A stretch of DNA of 64,000 bases from Streptomyces sp. NBC_00237 (GTDB taxonomy: Bacteria > Actinomycetota > Actinomycetes > Streptomycetales > Streptomycetaceae): positions 2,288,501 to 2,352,500 of the forward strand of contig NZ_JAPEMT010000001.1 in NCBI RefSeq assembly GCF_026342435.1, in the 5' to 3' direction. The translations under genes were made by a program, and so were the position numbers. The notes beneath the pieces were generated by a model. That model was not told the DNA's origin. It did no database searches and saw only the letters and a list, made by a program, of their open reading frames with translations. How positions within the stretch are numbered: position 1 is the first letter of the stretch; each line of letters begins with the position of its first letter. Below, one piece after another: positions 42,090-50,686 of the stretch.

Positions 42090-43016
42090 TCAGGACCCCT
42101 GGTTCCAGAGCGTCTCGAAGCGCTGCTTGCGCCGCCGGACCTCCTCGGGCTGGAGCGTGATGAGCGTCGTCTCGATCTCCGGCTCGGGCTGCTCGCCCAC
42201 CGCCAGGGACATCTCGTAGCTCACCGCGTCGTCGAAGACGATGAAGTTGTACTTGGGCTCCAGCTTGGTCTTGGGGTCCAGGTCCGTCATCGACACCACG
42301 CGTACGTCGATCCCCAGCGCGGTCTGATGGGTGCGCAGCCCGATGATGACCGGGTCGTCGGGGCTCTGGTCGTCACCCACGATGAACAGCCGGCGCACCG
42401 CCACGCGGCGCGGCACGTTGATGGCCTCCCGCTGGGCGCGCAGATAGCTCTTGCCCAGCTCCGTGCCCCAGAACGCCTGGTCGATCGAGGTGCTGGTGGC
42501 GTCGATGGACCGGGTGGCGCTGCGGGTCAGGGTCAGCAGCCAGTCGTGGTCCTCGCCGGGATACCTGGCCACCCCGGACCGCAGGTCGTGCACCAGCTTG
42601 GCGAGCCGGGTGACCTCGGACTGGGCGAAGGCGTGCACGATCTCCGGGGTGCTGGTGCGGAACTGCGCCGCCTGCGTCACCAGCTCCTTGACCTGCTCCG
42701 TCGGCAACGAGGAGTCCTCCAGCATCTGGAGCAGCCTGGCCGAGTCGTTGACCCGCTCGATGCCCCGCCCGACGGTGTCCTTGACCTCCAGCGCGTGCTT
42801 GTCGAAGCGCTTCTCGGCGCTGCGCAGCCGCCGCTCCACCTGGTGCAGGTACTGGAGCATGAAGGTCGCCCCGCCGATGAACACCGACAGGGTCAGCTTC
42901 CACAGGTCGTTGTCCGGGCCCCCGCCGCCCACCAGGGAGGTCAGCCCGTAAGCGATGCCACCGGCCAGTACGGTGACGATGGCCTTCTGCAGGAGGGGTG
43001 GTATTCCGTCGTTCAT
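42090..43016 (-). CDS. Membrane-anchored protein ending the SCO2521-2525-like operon
   Basis: A 308-aa protein with two N-terminal membrane helices (AIVTVLAGGIAYGLTSLVGG and LTLSVFIGGATFMLQYL), a long charged helical stretch (EKRFDKHALEVKDTVGRGIERVN) and a C-terminal alpha/beta domain (HDWLLTLTRSATRSIDATS, VRRLFIVGDDQ, YNFIVFDDAVSYEMSL). The last part recalls phospholipase-D-like folds without HKD motifs, but I cannot name a family. It starts 1 nt after the stop of the SCO2521-like gene, so it belongs to that operon. It shares topology (N-terminal helices, soluble alpha/beta tail) with the protein at 49711. Confidence 0.65.
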   Translation of the reverse strand: MNDGIPPLLQKAIVTVLAGGIAYGLTSLVGGGGPDNDLWKLTLSVFIGGATFMLQYLHQVERRLRSAEKRFDKHALEVKDTVGRGIERVNDSARLLQMLEDSSLPTEQVKELVTQAAQFRTSTPEIVHAFAQSEVTRLAKLVHDLRSGVARYPGEDHDWLLTLTRSATRSIDATSTSIDQAFWGTELGKSYLRAQREAINVPRRVAVRRLFIVGDDQSPDDPVIIGLRTHQTALGIDVRVVSMTDLDPKTKLEPKYNFIVFDDAVSYEMSLAVGEQPEPEIETTLITLQPEEVRRRKQRFETLWNQGS

Positions 43017-43017
43017 T

Positions 43018-44112
43018 TCAGCTCCCCGATGTGGGTGCGCGGCGTGCGGACGATACGGACGTGCGCGGCGGCGGTGCCACGCCCGGCAACGACAGGGCCT
43101 GGAGGGCCAGTTGGTCGCGGATGCGCTGGACGAGGGTCTGCCACTGCCGGGTGAAGCCCGGCTGTAGTTCCAGACCGTTCCAGAGCTCCGGCAGTTCCCG
43201 TCCGCTGCGGGCGCCCGGCATCCACAGGTGCAGCAGATGGCTGACGGCGGGGCCCAGCCGTTCCACCAGCGCCGGACCCGGCAGCGAGCCGAGCGGGCTG
43301 CGCTCCACCACCCGTATCAACGTGGTCAACAGCCAGTCGTGCAGGGCGAGTTCTTCGCAGAAGGCCGGTACGGCGGCCACCGCTTCGAGGTCCAGGGGGC
43401 CGGGCAGCAGCAGGAGCAGGGTCCGCGTCTCCTGGTCGGCGATCGTGAAGCGCACCGACGGGGCGGCCCCCGGCGGAGCCTGGCGCACCGCCCAGCGCAG
43501 CCGGGTCCGCCGCGACTTCAGCGGCGGCCGTCCGTCCAGCAGCGGATGTTCCCGTACGCGTTCCAGCAGGCGCTCCGCCATGGCGCCCGGGTCCAGTACG
43601 CCGGGCTCCCCGGCGGGGGCGGCCAGGAATCCGGCGGTGAGGTCCTCGGCCGTCGCGCGGCCCAGCCGCTCGACCACGCCGGGGCGCACCAGGTAGTGGC
43701 TCCACGGCAGTCGGCCGGACGACGAAGTGACGTACTGGAAGCGGGCGTTGGCCTGGAGGACGCGTCCGCCGGTGAGTGCCGCGTGCGCCCGGACCGTACC
43801 CACGCCGCGCACCCGGGAGCCGGAGGCGGCGGGCAGTCGGCAGTCCACGCCCGTCAGCAGGTCCGGGGAGACGGCATAGGCGTTGGGGCGCTCGGACACA
43901 CGCACCGGCTCGTCGGGGCGCAGGCCCAGCAGGCGGGCGGACGCCTGCGGGGGCAGCGGCAGCGACGTCTGGAGGAGGGCGGTGCGCACCTCGCCGCAGA
44001 CGACGACCTCCTCGGTCTCCGCCTCCTTCTCCTCCGTGGCGCCTGCCCTGGTCGTCGCGTCCGTCGCCTCCGTCGCGTCTGTTACGTCCGTCGCGTCTGT
44101 CACGTCCGTCAC
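43018..44112 (-). CDS. SCO2521-family protein
   Basis: A 364-aa orphan-family protein, named after my recollection of the S. coelicolor SCO2521-SCO2525 cluster; no biochemical role is known. The extreme N-terminus is a repetitive VTDVTDATDVTDATEATDATT-like stretch. The body is alpha/beta with VVVCGEVRTALLQTSLPLPP and RFQYVTSSSGRLPWSHYLVRPG, and a helical C-terminus (HDWLLTTLIRVVERS). No membrane helix or enzyme motif is evident. The GTG at 44112 overlaps the upstream stop (GTGA). Confidence 0.68.
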   Translation of the reverse strand: MTDVTDATDVTDATEATDATTRAGATEEKEAETEEVVVCGEVRTALLQTSLPLPPQASARLLGLRPDEPVRVSERPNAYAVSPDLLTGVDCRLPAASGSRVRGVGTVRAHAALTGGRVLQANARFQYVTSSSGRLPWSHYLVRPGVVERLGRATAEDLTAGFLAAPAGEPGVLDPGAMAERLLERVREHPLLDGRPPLKSRRTRLRWAVRQAPPGAAPSVRFTIADQETRTLLLLLPGPLDLEAVAAVPAFCEELALHDWLLTTLIRVVERSPLGSLPGPALVERLGPAVSHLLHLWMPGARSGRELPELWNGLELQPGFTRQWQTLVQRIRDQLALQALSLPGVAPPPRTSVSSARRAPTSGS

Positions 44113-45086
44113 GGCTCCAGGGCGAACGCGTAGTGCGCCCGGTCGGGCAGTTCCGGCGGCAGGACCAGGCCCTCGCCCCCGGCCCGCTTCTCCACCTGCG
44201 CGCGGACCTGCGCCTCGACGTGCACCTGGCCCAGCAGCACCCGTACCGCGTGCTCGACGGGCAGGAAGCGGGTGGGCAGGACGGAGAAGGTGCGGTACGC
44301 GGCGAAGGGGTGGGCCCGGGGGCTGAGCCGCAGCAGCGGGGGCAGCGCGTCCCAGTCGGCGGGGAAGGCGCCGCCCAGGTCCGCGAGGTCCTGGGCGCGC
44401 AGCACCGCCGCCCCGTCGTGCCGCAGCATCCCCAGCCGCAGCAACTGCCACACCCCGGCCAGGAACGGGCAGGACCACAGCCGCTCGCCCTTCTTCTCCT
44501 CGCTCCACAGCTCCACGTCGAGGAACACCGAGTGCTGCCGGGCCCCGGTCTCCGAGGGCGGCGCCCAGACGGGCGGCGCGCCGCGCATCGCCTCGGCCGC
44601 CTCGCCGTCGTGCGCCGAGGGGCCGCGCTGGCCGTTGCTCAGCCAGCCGCTCTCGGCGGCGGGCGGGCGGGAGCCGTCGCTGCCGGGCGGCGGCGACTCC
44701 ACGAGCCGCCCCTCCACGGCGCGTGCCGGTTCCAGCTCCCCGGCCCGCGCGCAGCCCGACTCGCGGGCCAGGTAGTCGATCCGTACGCCCGCGGCCTCGG
44801 CCTCCTCGCACAGCATCGGCAGCAGCCGTTCGGGGGAGGAGAGGCGGCTGAAGTAGTCGTCGACGAGGAAGCAGGTGCTGACCCGGGTCCGGCGGCCGTG
44901 CGTACGGACCGCTGCGGCCCGGGCCGCGTCCGCCCACGGCCGCACCTCCTCGAAGTGCGCGCGCAGTCTCTCCCGGCCCGCCGCGAAGTCCTCCATGTAC
45001 AAGTGGCCTAGTTCCAGGGAGAGATGGGACAGCGCCAGGGCCTCGGTGCGGGGGTCCGCGGTCTCCTCGCGGAACACGGGCTCCAT
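44109..45086 (-). CDS. SCO2522-family protein
   Basis: A 325-aa orphan-family protein. It starts MEPVFREETADPRTEALALSH. RTRVSTCFLVDDYFSRLSSPE and EAAGVRIDYLARESGCA suggest an alpha/beta N-terminal half, and HSVFLDVELWSEEKKGERLWSC with AAYRTFSVLPTRFLPVEHAV the second half. A Gly/Pro/Ser-rich insert (ESPPPGSDGSRPPAAESG) lies between. The ATG shares one base with the P-loop gene's stop. The assignment rests on synteny and recollection of the SCO2521-2525 set. Confidence 0.68.
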   Translation of the reverse strand: MEPVFREETADPRTEALALSHLSLELGHLYMEDFAAGRERLRAHFEEVRPWADAARAAAVRTHGRRTRVSTCFLVDDYFSRLSSPERLLPMLCEEAEAAGVRIDYLARESGCARAGELEPARAVEGRLVESPPPGSDGSRPPAAESGWLSNGQRGPSAHDGEAAEAMRGAPPVWAPPSETGARQHSVFLDVELWSEEKKGERLWSCPFLAGVWQLLRLGMLRHDGAAVLRAQDLADLGGAFPADWDALPPLLRLSPRAHPFAAYRTFSVLPTRFLPVEHAVRVLLGQVHVEAQVRAQVEKRAGGEGLVLPPELPDRAHYAFALEP

Positions 45087-46003
45087 CAGAACTCCTCCCA
45101 GGCACTGTCGTCGACGAGGCGACGGGCCAGCTGCTCCAGGGCGTTGCGGGTCTCCGGGTTCGCCACCTGGGTCTCCAGCACGTCCTCGTCGGTGATCAAC
45201 TGCTCCTGGAGCTTGAGTACGGGCTCCTCGGGGATGCTCCCCAGCACCTTGCCGTGACCGAGCCCGTTCTCCGCGGCGAGCGTGTTCAGCTGGCGGCTGA
45301 CCGCGTGCATCCACACCGCCTGGGGCGGGCGCGCGTACTTCACGGCGGGGGAGTCGGAGCCCGGGACCACCGCCCGTACGAAGCGGAGCGCCGCGCGCAG
45401 CCGGTCGGGGTCGTGTCCCAGCGCGGCCCCGCCCGCGAGCACGCCGCGTTCGCCGTACACCAGTCCCGCGGCGGCGAGGATGTGCTGCCGGGTCCACCGG
45501 TGGAAGACAAGCCAGCGGCAGGGGATGCCGCGCAGTTCGGGGCGGACCGTGCTCTCCAGCGCCATGTCCAGGGCGAAGGAGCGGCCCGCGCTGAGGTCCA
45601 CCAGGACCAGGTCGAACTCCTCGTCGAGCCGGGCGAAGAGCTTCGTGCAGCGGTTCACGGCGTCCTTGCCGGTGACGAACTCGCCGCCGCTCAGGTCGCC
45701 CGGCACCAGTACCAGGCGGCCCGCACCGGCCGGGGCGTAGCGCAGCGAGTCGTGCTCGGAGCGGTCCCACACGTCGATGCGCAGCGGCTCGGCGACCGCG
45801 CCCCGCAGATAGCTGTGCAGGCCGCCGGACGCGGCGCCGCGCAGGACGCCGGGGACGTCGAAGACGGCGGCGGCGGTCGGGGAGCCGAAGTCGAAGTCCA
45901 GGTAGCAGACGTCGTCCCCGCGCAGGGCGCGGCGGTAGGCCAGATTGGCGCTGGTGACGGAGCGGCCGGTGCCGCCCTTGTCGGACGCGGCGAAGACGAG
46001 CAC
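45086..46003 (-). CDS. SCO2523-family variant P-loop protein (ParA/MinD-like)
   Basis: A 305-aa protein of the deviant Walker A (ParA/MinD/SRP) class. The loop reads ASDKGGTGRSVTSANLA: the signature first Lys is kept, but the Lys normally before Ser/Thr (GK) is Arg. CYLDFDFGSPTAAAVF and FDLVLVDLSAGRSFALDM resemble the switch I and Walker B regions. The GTG at 46003 follows the SCO2524-like stop by 3 nt. Altered or absent ATP hydrolysis is inferred from the substitution. It may act as a membrane- or partner-dependent switch for the rest of the operon. Confidence 0.8.
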   Translation of the reverse strand: MLVFAASDKGGTGRSVTSANLAYRRALRGDDVCYLDFDFGSPTAAAVFDVPGVLRGAASGGLHSYLRGAVAEPLRIDVWDRSEHDSLRYAPAGAGRLVLVPGDLSGGEFVTGKDAVNRCTKLFARLDEEFDLVLVDLSAGRSFALDMALESTVRPELRGIPCRWLVFHRWTRQHILAAAGLVYGERGVLAGGAALGHDPDRLRAALRFVRAVVPGSDSPAVKYARPPQAVWMHAVSRQLNTLAAENGLGHGKVLGSIPEEPVLKLQEQLITDEDVLETQVANPETRNALEQLARRLVDDSAWEEF

Positions 46004-46006
46004 GGC

Positions 46007-47854
46007 TCAGCCCCCCTTGGTGCCGGCGTCGCGGGCGCGCGTCAGCGAGTCGAGGGTGCCCAGGGCTTCCATCGCCAGTGCGCAGGCGGTGCCCGGCTGC
46101 TCGGCGACCACTCTTCTGGCGCGTCGCAGGGAGATGTCCACGGCTTTCAGGGCGAGTTCCCGGTGGGAGTCCTCCTCGCCTTTCGCGTGCATCAGCTCCG
46201 CGCCGAACAGATGCCCCGCCTCGATGAGCAGAGCGGTGGCAAAACTGCTCAACTCCCTGCTTCTGATGGGTGGTTGCTCGTAGAGGTGGGTGGCGGCGAC
46301 CATGCTTTCCGCCATGCGTTCCGTCATGCTCCAGGACACCGGTTGCTCGGAGGTGTCGGGGGAGTGCGGGTAAACCGCCCGTACGTTGTCCCAGAGCCGG
46401 ATGCCCCGGCCCCGGGAGACCCGGCGCCGCCACAGGTGTTCGAGAAGGGATTCCGCGAGCCGGATCAGCCGGTCATAGGCGTCGATGTTCTTCGAGAATG
46501 TCGCAAGTTGAACGGTCCGTTTGAAAAGCTGCGCGGAGAAGTCCGACATTCGCCATTCGAGGGGCGGCCCCAGCCTTTCCGTCCCCAGCAGCGGCAGCCG
46601 CACCCCCGGGTTGTGCAGGTCCACCGCCGGGTCGCCGGGCGTCATCCGCCGGGTGATCCTGCCCCGTACCGCCAGCTCCTCCATGACCGCCACGGTCCGG
46701 GTCAGGTCGTCGTCGGTGGCGCGGCGGCGCACCAGGTCCTGGACGAGGATGGCGGCCACCGAGAGCGAGTAGTACTCGGACTCGGTCTGCGGGCCCGTCG
46801 CGGGCCACGGGATGTCCTCCAGCGGCCAGCTCCCGCCCTCCCCGAAGCGGGCGATCGTCGACCAGTACTGCTGGGTGATCTCCCAGCGCATCCGGAGCGC
46901 CTCGGAGAGCCGCTGCTGCTCCTCGTCCAGCAGGCCGAGCGTCAGCGTGCGCTCGGAGAACAGGTCGGCGATGCCGTCGAGGGCGACCACCGTGAAGTAG
47001 AGATACGGAACGTCGGCGGCGACCCCTTCGTACTGCTCGCCCGCCGCCGCCCTGGTGGGGACCTCGGGGGCCCCGTCGACCAGTCCCCAGGACCAGCCGC
47101 ACTCGAACATCAGGTTCTCGTTGGCCAGTTCCTTGCGGACGTCGACCCCCAGGACGAAGGAGTCGCCGATCGCGGCCCGCAGCGGCTTCAGCCGCCGCTG
47201 GAGGTGCTGGACCACGACCCGGGTGGGGGCGTGGTCCTGGTTGACGAGGGAGAGCAGGTTCTGGCCGCGCGGCGACTCGATGTCGAAGGTGCTGACGCTG
47301 AAGCTGCGCAGAAGGCTGATCATGGCGGCGGTGAGGCGCTTCTGCGTCTTCGCCTCCAATTCCCTCGCCAGGTCCACGATTTCTTCGCGCCGCGGCGACC
47401 TGAGGAACACCTTGAGGAATCCGAGGGTCGCCAGAGAAAGTGTCACCGACATCGAATAGGAGTCGACAACACCCAATTCGCGCTGCTCGTCGGTCAGTTT
47501 CGTGTCGGTGTCGACGGGGTTGAAGTAATAGCCCCCGGAGAATTTCGGAGTGCCGTCCTCCGCCGTGTGGGCGCGCGTGAATTCGGTGAGGATGGAAAGG
47601 AGCCGCTGCGGAATGTCGAGCCGACCGCCGAGGGATTTCAGTACGTCCAGTACGTCGTCGGCCGTCTCGTCGGGGGAGTCGATCCTGAATGCGGGGATCT
47701 CGGTCGCCGGATACAGCAGGCACAGCAGCCGCTCGGCGTCCGCGACGCTGCTCTTCGTGCCCCACTGGCCCCATTCCCAGGTGCCTTTGGGGAATGAGCT
47801 GCGGGCAAGTGCCTGCCAGATTTCCAGAAGCTGCTGCCGCGGTTCGATCCGCAT
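46007..47854 (-). CDS. SCO2524-family protein
   Basis: A 615-aa largely helical orphan-family protein (MRIEPRQQLLEIWQALARSSF). Notable stretches are KFSGGYYFNPVDTDTKLTDEQ, SFSVSTFDIESPRGQNLLSL and ECGWSWGLVDGAPEVPTRAA. No transmembrane segment, nucleotide-binding loop or known repeat is seen. It is the largest component of the operon and lies 37 nt downstream of the methyltransferase gene. It could be a scaffold, but that is only a guess. Confidence 0.65.
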   Translation of the reverse strand: MRIEPRQQLLEIWQALARSSFPKGTWEWGQWGTKSSVADAERLLCLLYPATEIPAFRIDSPDETADDVLDVLKSLGGRLDIPQRLLSILTEFTRAHTAEDGTPKFSGGYYFNPVDTDTKLTDEQRELGVVDSYSMSVTLSLATLGFLKVFLRSPRREEIVDLARELEAKTQKRLTAAMISLLRSFSVSTFDIESPRGQNLLSLVNQDHAPTRVVVQHLQRRLKPLRAAIGDSFVLGVDVRKELANENLMFECGWSWGLVDGAPEVPTRAAAGEQYEGVAADVPYLYFTVVALDGIADLFSERTLTLGLLDEEQQRLSEALRMRWEITQQYWSTIARFGEGGSWPLEDIPWPATGPQTESEYYSLSVAAILVQDLVRRRATDDDLTRTVAVMEELAVRGRITRRMTPGDPAVDLHNPGVRLPLLGTERLGPPLEWRMSDFSAQLFKRTVQLATFSKNIDAYDRLIRLAESLLEHLWRRRVSRGRGIRLWDNVRAVYPHSPDTSEQPVSWSMTERMAESMVAATHLYEQPPIRSRELSSFATALLIEAGHLFGAELMHAKGEEDSHRELALKAVDISLRRARRVVAEQPGTACALAMEALGTLDSLTRARDAGTKGG

Positions 47855-47891
47855 CCCCCGTGCCCCCTGATCTCCGATGTCGCGGCTGTGG

Positions 47892-48806
47892 CTACAGGGT
47901 GTGCCCGCAGACCAGGATCATGCCCTTGAACACGTCCTCGGCGCCGTCGCCTCCGAGGGCCGCACCGCCGTCCGCCGTGCTGCCGTCCGCCGCGCCGCCG
48001 TCCGCGCCGCCCTCGTCCTTCGCGGGCTTCGGGAGGCAGATCGAGTGCATGCGGAAGGTGCTGAGGTCGACGCGCTTCTCGAATGCCTTGTACACCTCGC
48101 CCTCGCCGACCGAGTACGCGGGGAAGTGCTGGTTGCCGACCCGGTAGCCCGTGGAGTGGCGCATCAGGGCCACGGCGAACGGGGAACGCGGGTGCAGCGC
48201 GCCGGTGAACGCGCCGACGGCGTCGTCGAACTCCTGGTACTCCGACGAGAGGGACTCGGCGACGAACATCATGGTGCCCAGGTCCCACTTGGACTCCGGC
48301 GGAAGGTCCGGCAGGTCGAACAGGTTGCCCGGCAGGACCGTGGCGGTGTCCCTCAGCCGGGTCCGGTCCTCGGTGCCCTTCGCGTCGCGGTAGGGCTTCC
48401 CGTCCGGTCCTTCCGACAGCACTTCCCAGAACGAGTCCCACATGGGCGCGTGCTTCTGGACCTGGTCGCCGAGCCAGGCGGTGTTGCTGGTGGAGAGTTC
48501 GTAGAGGGTGGTGCTGCGGCACCAGGGGAGCTGCGCGAGCGCCGGGTACAGATTGGCGCCGGTGCCGACGTCGATTCCACGGAGGGATTTGTCCGGCGTC
48601 AGATGCAGGGCGAAGAACTTCCGGACGATCTCCAGGATCTGCCGGTCGCCCTCGTAGAGTTCCGCATAGTGCATGGCTGCATAACAATCCGGATCAAAGC
48701 GATTCCATGGGGCCTCCTCATTCTTGCCGGAGACCTTGATGCGGGAATCGGCGAATCCGGAAGGGACTACTTCGCTCCCGGCGGTTCGCGCGGATGTGTC
48801 AGCCAT
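47892..48806 (-). CDS. SCO2525-family SAM-dependent methyltransferase
   Basis: A 304-aa class I methyltransferase and first gene of the operon. LRGIDVGTGANLYPALAQL is motif I for SAM binding; CRSTTLYELSTSNTAWL, LPGNLFDLPDLPPESKWDLG and MMFVAESLSSEYQEFDDAV resemble the NNMT/PNMT/TEMT type that methylates small amines or nucleobases. A low-complexity insert (GGADGGAADGSTADGGAALGG) lies near the C-terminus. The TACGAT box 6 nt before the ATG marks a leaderless start. The substrate is unknown. Confidence 0.8.
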   Translation of the reverse strand: MADTSARTAGSEVVPSGFADSRIKVSGKNEEAPWNRFDPDCYAAMHYAELYEGDRQILEIVRKFFALHLTPDKSLRGIDVGTGANLYPALAQLPWCRSTTLYELSTSNTAWLGDQVQKHAPMWDSFWEVLSEGPDGKPYRDAKGTEDRTRLRDTATVLPGNLFDLPDLPPESKWDLGTMMFVAESLSSEYQEFDDAVGAFTGALHPRSPFAVALMRHSTGYRVGNQHFPAYSVGEGEVYKAFEKRVDLSTFRMHSICLPKPAKDEGGADGGAADGSTADGGAALGGDGAEDVFKGMILVCGHTL

Positions 48807-48812
48807 CTATCC

Positions 48813-48818
48813 ATCGTA
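48813..48818 (-). promoter_or_regulatory. -10 box of the SCO2521-2525-like operon
   Basis: TACGAT, 6 nt in front of the ATG at 48806 on the minus strand, with no ribosome binding site. The six genes downstream have gaps of at most 37 nt, so this is probably the only promoter. Confidence 0.55.
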
Positions 48819-48980
48819 GCGGCCGTAACCTTCGGCGTCAGCCTGTCCGTCCTTCTCGTTCGAAGGGCACGGTTGATCGTTTTCCGGCAATCGGTTCGCC
48901 CGGCGAGTTCGTCATGCATGCGGTTCTGATCATCGGGCGGTTGTCCCTGGACAGATCGGGACGCGATCGGTACACCCCGT

Positions 48981-49000
48981 AGAAGGATTATGTAATCTTC
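48981..49000. promoter_or_regulatory. AT-rich imperfect palindrome upstream of the acetyltransferase gene
   Basis: GAAGGATTA-TG-TAATCTTCC, 7 of 9 pairs matching, in an otherwise GC-rich spacer and about 40 nt before the ATG at 49039. It may be a -10 region or operator. The rest of the 232-nt divergent spacer holds no gene. Confidence 0.35.
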
Positions 49001-49038
49001 CGTGCACTTGAGGGCAGTTCCAGGAAGTGGGGGGCGAA

Positions 49039-49593
49039 ATGCGAGATCACCCGGAAGAGAATTCCGCGAAGCGGGGGGAATCCTTCGCCGTCCGCCCCGT
49101 CACGGAGGACGACCTGCCGGAGCTCTTCGCGCTGGACCAGGAAGTCTTCGGGAAACACGGGTACCCGTACTTCATGCTGCGTCAGCTCTTCGACGCCCAC
49201 CAGGGGCGGCTGCTCGTGGTGGACGCGCGGGACGTGCAGGGCACTCAGGGCGTGCCGGACCCGGGGGCGGGCCGTCTCGCCGGTTACGCGCTGACGGTCA
49301 ACACGTACGACCGGAAGACGAGCTGGGTCTTCGGCCTCGGCGTCTCGCCCGGCTGCCGCCATCGCGGCGTGGGGCGGGCCCTGCTCGCTGAGGCGCTGCG
49401 GATGTCGGCCGAGGACGGCGTCGCGGAGGTCTGGCTGAGCGTCGAACCGGGCAACCGCCCGGCCATCGCCCTCTACCGCTCCCTGGGCTTCGGACCCGGC
49501 GAGTTCCGCGCGGACTACCTGGGGCCGGGGGACCACCGGCTCCTGATGCGGTGCGCACTGGGCTGGCGGCACGCGCAACCCCGCCCCCGCTGA
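49039..49593 (+). CDS. GNAT-family N-acetyltransferase
   Basis: A 184-aa GNAT enzyme. FAVRPVTEDDLPELFALDQE is the N-terminal strand and helix. LGVSPGCRHRGVGRALLAEAL is the acetyl-CoA pyrophosphate loop (Q/RxxGxG/A type) and NRPAIALYRSLGF the C-terminal motif. RxxxGDH-like DYLGPGDHRLLM closes it. A GGGGGG-rich ribosome binding site precedes the ATG; a GTG at 49027 is an alternative. It resembles the second GNAT at 59959, including the phrase LRQLxDxH. It is divergent from the SCO2525-like operon. Confidence 0.86.
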   Translation: MRDHPEENSAKRGESFAVRPVTEDDLPELFALDQEVFGKHGYPYFMLRQLFDAHQGRLLVVDARDVQGTQGVPDPGAGRLAGYALTVNTYDRKTSWVFGLGVSPGCRHRGVGRALLAEALRMSAEDGVAEVWLSVEPGNRPAIALYRSLGFGPGEFRADYLGPGDHRLLMRCALGWRHAQPRPR

Positions 49594-49671
49594 ACCGGAC
49601 GGGGGGTGCCCCCCCCTGCTGAGCCCCCGAACGCCGTGCGTGCACCCTGGCGGCCACCCGCCCCCCTTCCC

Positions 49672-49677
49672 TACGAT
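49672..49677 (+). promoter_or_regulatory. -10 box upstream of the 49711 operon
   Basis: TACGAT, 33 nt before the ATG at 49711, which itself has a GGGGAGGGG ribosome binding site. The 117-nt spacer also contains a GGGGGG-TG-CCCCCC run after the GNAT stop. Confidence 0.45.
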
Positions 49678-49710
49678 CACGGAGCAACGGGGGAACGGGG
49701 AGGGGTCCGC

Positions 49711-50661
49711 ATGACAGTGCCCGCGAGACGCATCGAACGGTTCGTCACCTGGGTCATGAAGAACGTCGACGTCGTCGTCGCGGCCGCCATCGCGCTCACC
49801 ATCGGCCTCCTCGACATCTTCGGCGACGTCCTCACCGACGACGTGGTCTCCGGCGCCACGCTCCTGGTCCTCGGCGCCCTCGCCATCGGCTCCATCGTCG
49901 AGCGGGTGCGCCAGCCCGCCAGCATCCAGGAGGCGATGGCCGGTACCCGGCAGGCCCTGGAGGACCAGGCCATGGTCACGTCGCTGCTCGGCAACGAGGT
50001 GGCGGAGGCGCTGCGGGACGCGCGCAGGGACACCCACCTCTGGTACTTCAAGGGCGGAACGGGGACGTATCTGAGGGCGGTGACGCTGCCGCAGTGCGTC
50101 GAGACCGCGAAGGTGCAGCGCTCCCAGCTCAACATCAAGATCGACATCGTGAACCCGGCCGACGACCGCGCCTGCGCCGCGTACTCCCGCTTCCGTCAGA
50201 TGTTCGCCGGGGAACGCGCTGCCGCCAGCGCCGCCCTGTGGACCCGCGACCGCGTCCGCAAGGAGGCGTACGCGACCGTCCTCGCCGCAGCCTGCTACCG
50301 CCAGCAGCTCGCCACCCTGGAGATCGGCGTCCATCTGTCCTCCGTCGTCTCCACCCTGCGCTTCGACCTCTCCGAGAGCTGCCTCGTCATCACCCAGGAC
50401 GACCCCTCGCGCACCAACCTCCTGATCCGCAAGGGCCAGCCGCTCTACGACTACTACGTCACCGAACTCCACCAGAGCCGCGAGCAGGCCACCGAACTCG
50501 ACCTGCGACGCGCCCCGCAGCTCGCCCCGGAACCCACCGTGGACGAGGTCCGCGCCCTGTTCGACGCCCTGGGGATCGGGCTGCCGCGCGCGTTCACCGA
50601 GAGCGACATCGGCGAGATCATCGTGAAGGCCCTGCACGCGGAGGACCCCTATCGGAGGTGA
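49711..50661 (+). CDS. Membrane protein with C-terminal soluble domain
   Basis: A 316-aa protein. Two adjacent N-terminal helices (VDVVVAAAIALTIGLLDIF and SGATLLVLGALAIGSIVE) are followed by a coiled region and an alpha/beta domain (DTHLWYFKGGTGTYLRAVTLP, LNIKIDIVNPADD, LEIGVHLSSVVSTLRFDLSESCLVI). The last part recalls PLD-like or similar signalling folds but lacks HKD motifs. Its topology parallels the protein at 42090. It is the first gene of an operon with a cupin-like protein and a phosphatase. Confidence 0.65.
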   Translation: MTVPARRIERFVTWVMKNVDVVVAAAIALTIGLLDIFGDVLTDDVVSGATLLVLGALAIGSIVERVRQPASIQEAMAGTRQALEDQAMVTSLLGNEVAEALRDARRDTHLWYFKGGTGTYLRAVTLPQCVETAKVQRSQLNIKIDIVNPADDRACAAYSRFRQMFAGERAAASAALWTRDRVRKEAYATVLAAACYRQQLATLEIGVHLSSVVSTLRFDLSESCLVITQDDPSRTNLLIRKGQPLYDYYVTELHQSREQATELDLRRAPQLAPEPTVDEVRALFDALGIGLPRAFTESDIGEIIVKALHAEDPYRR

Positions 50662-50686
50662 GGCGCCCCCTCGGGGGTGCGCACGC

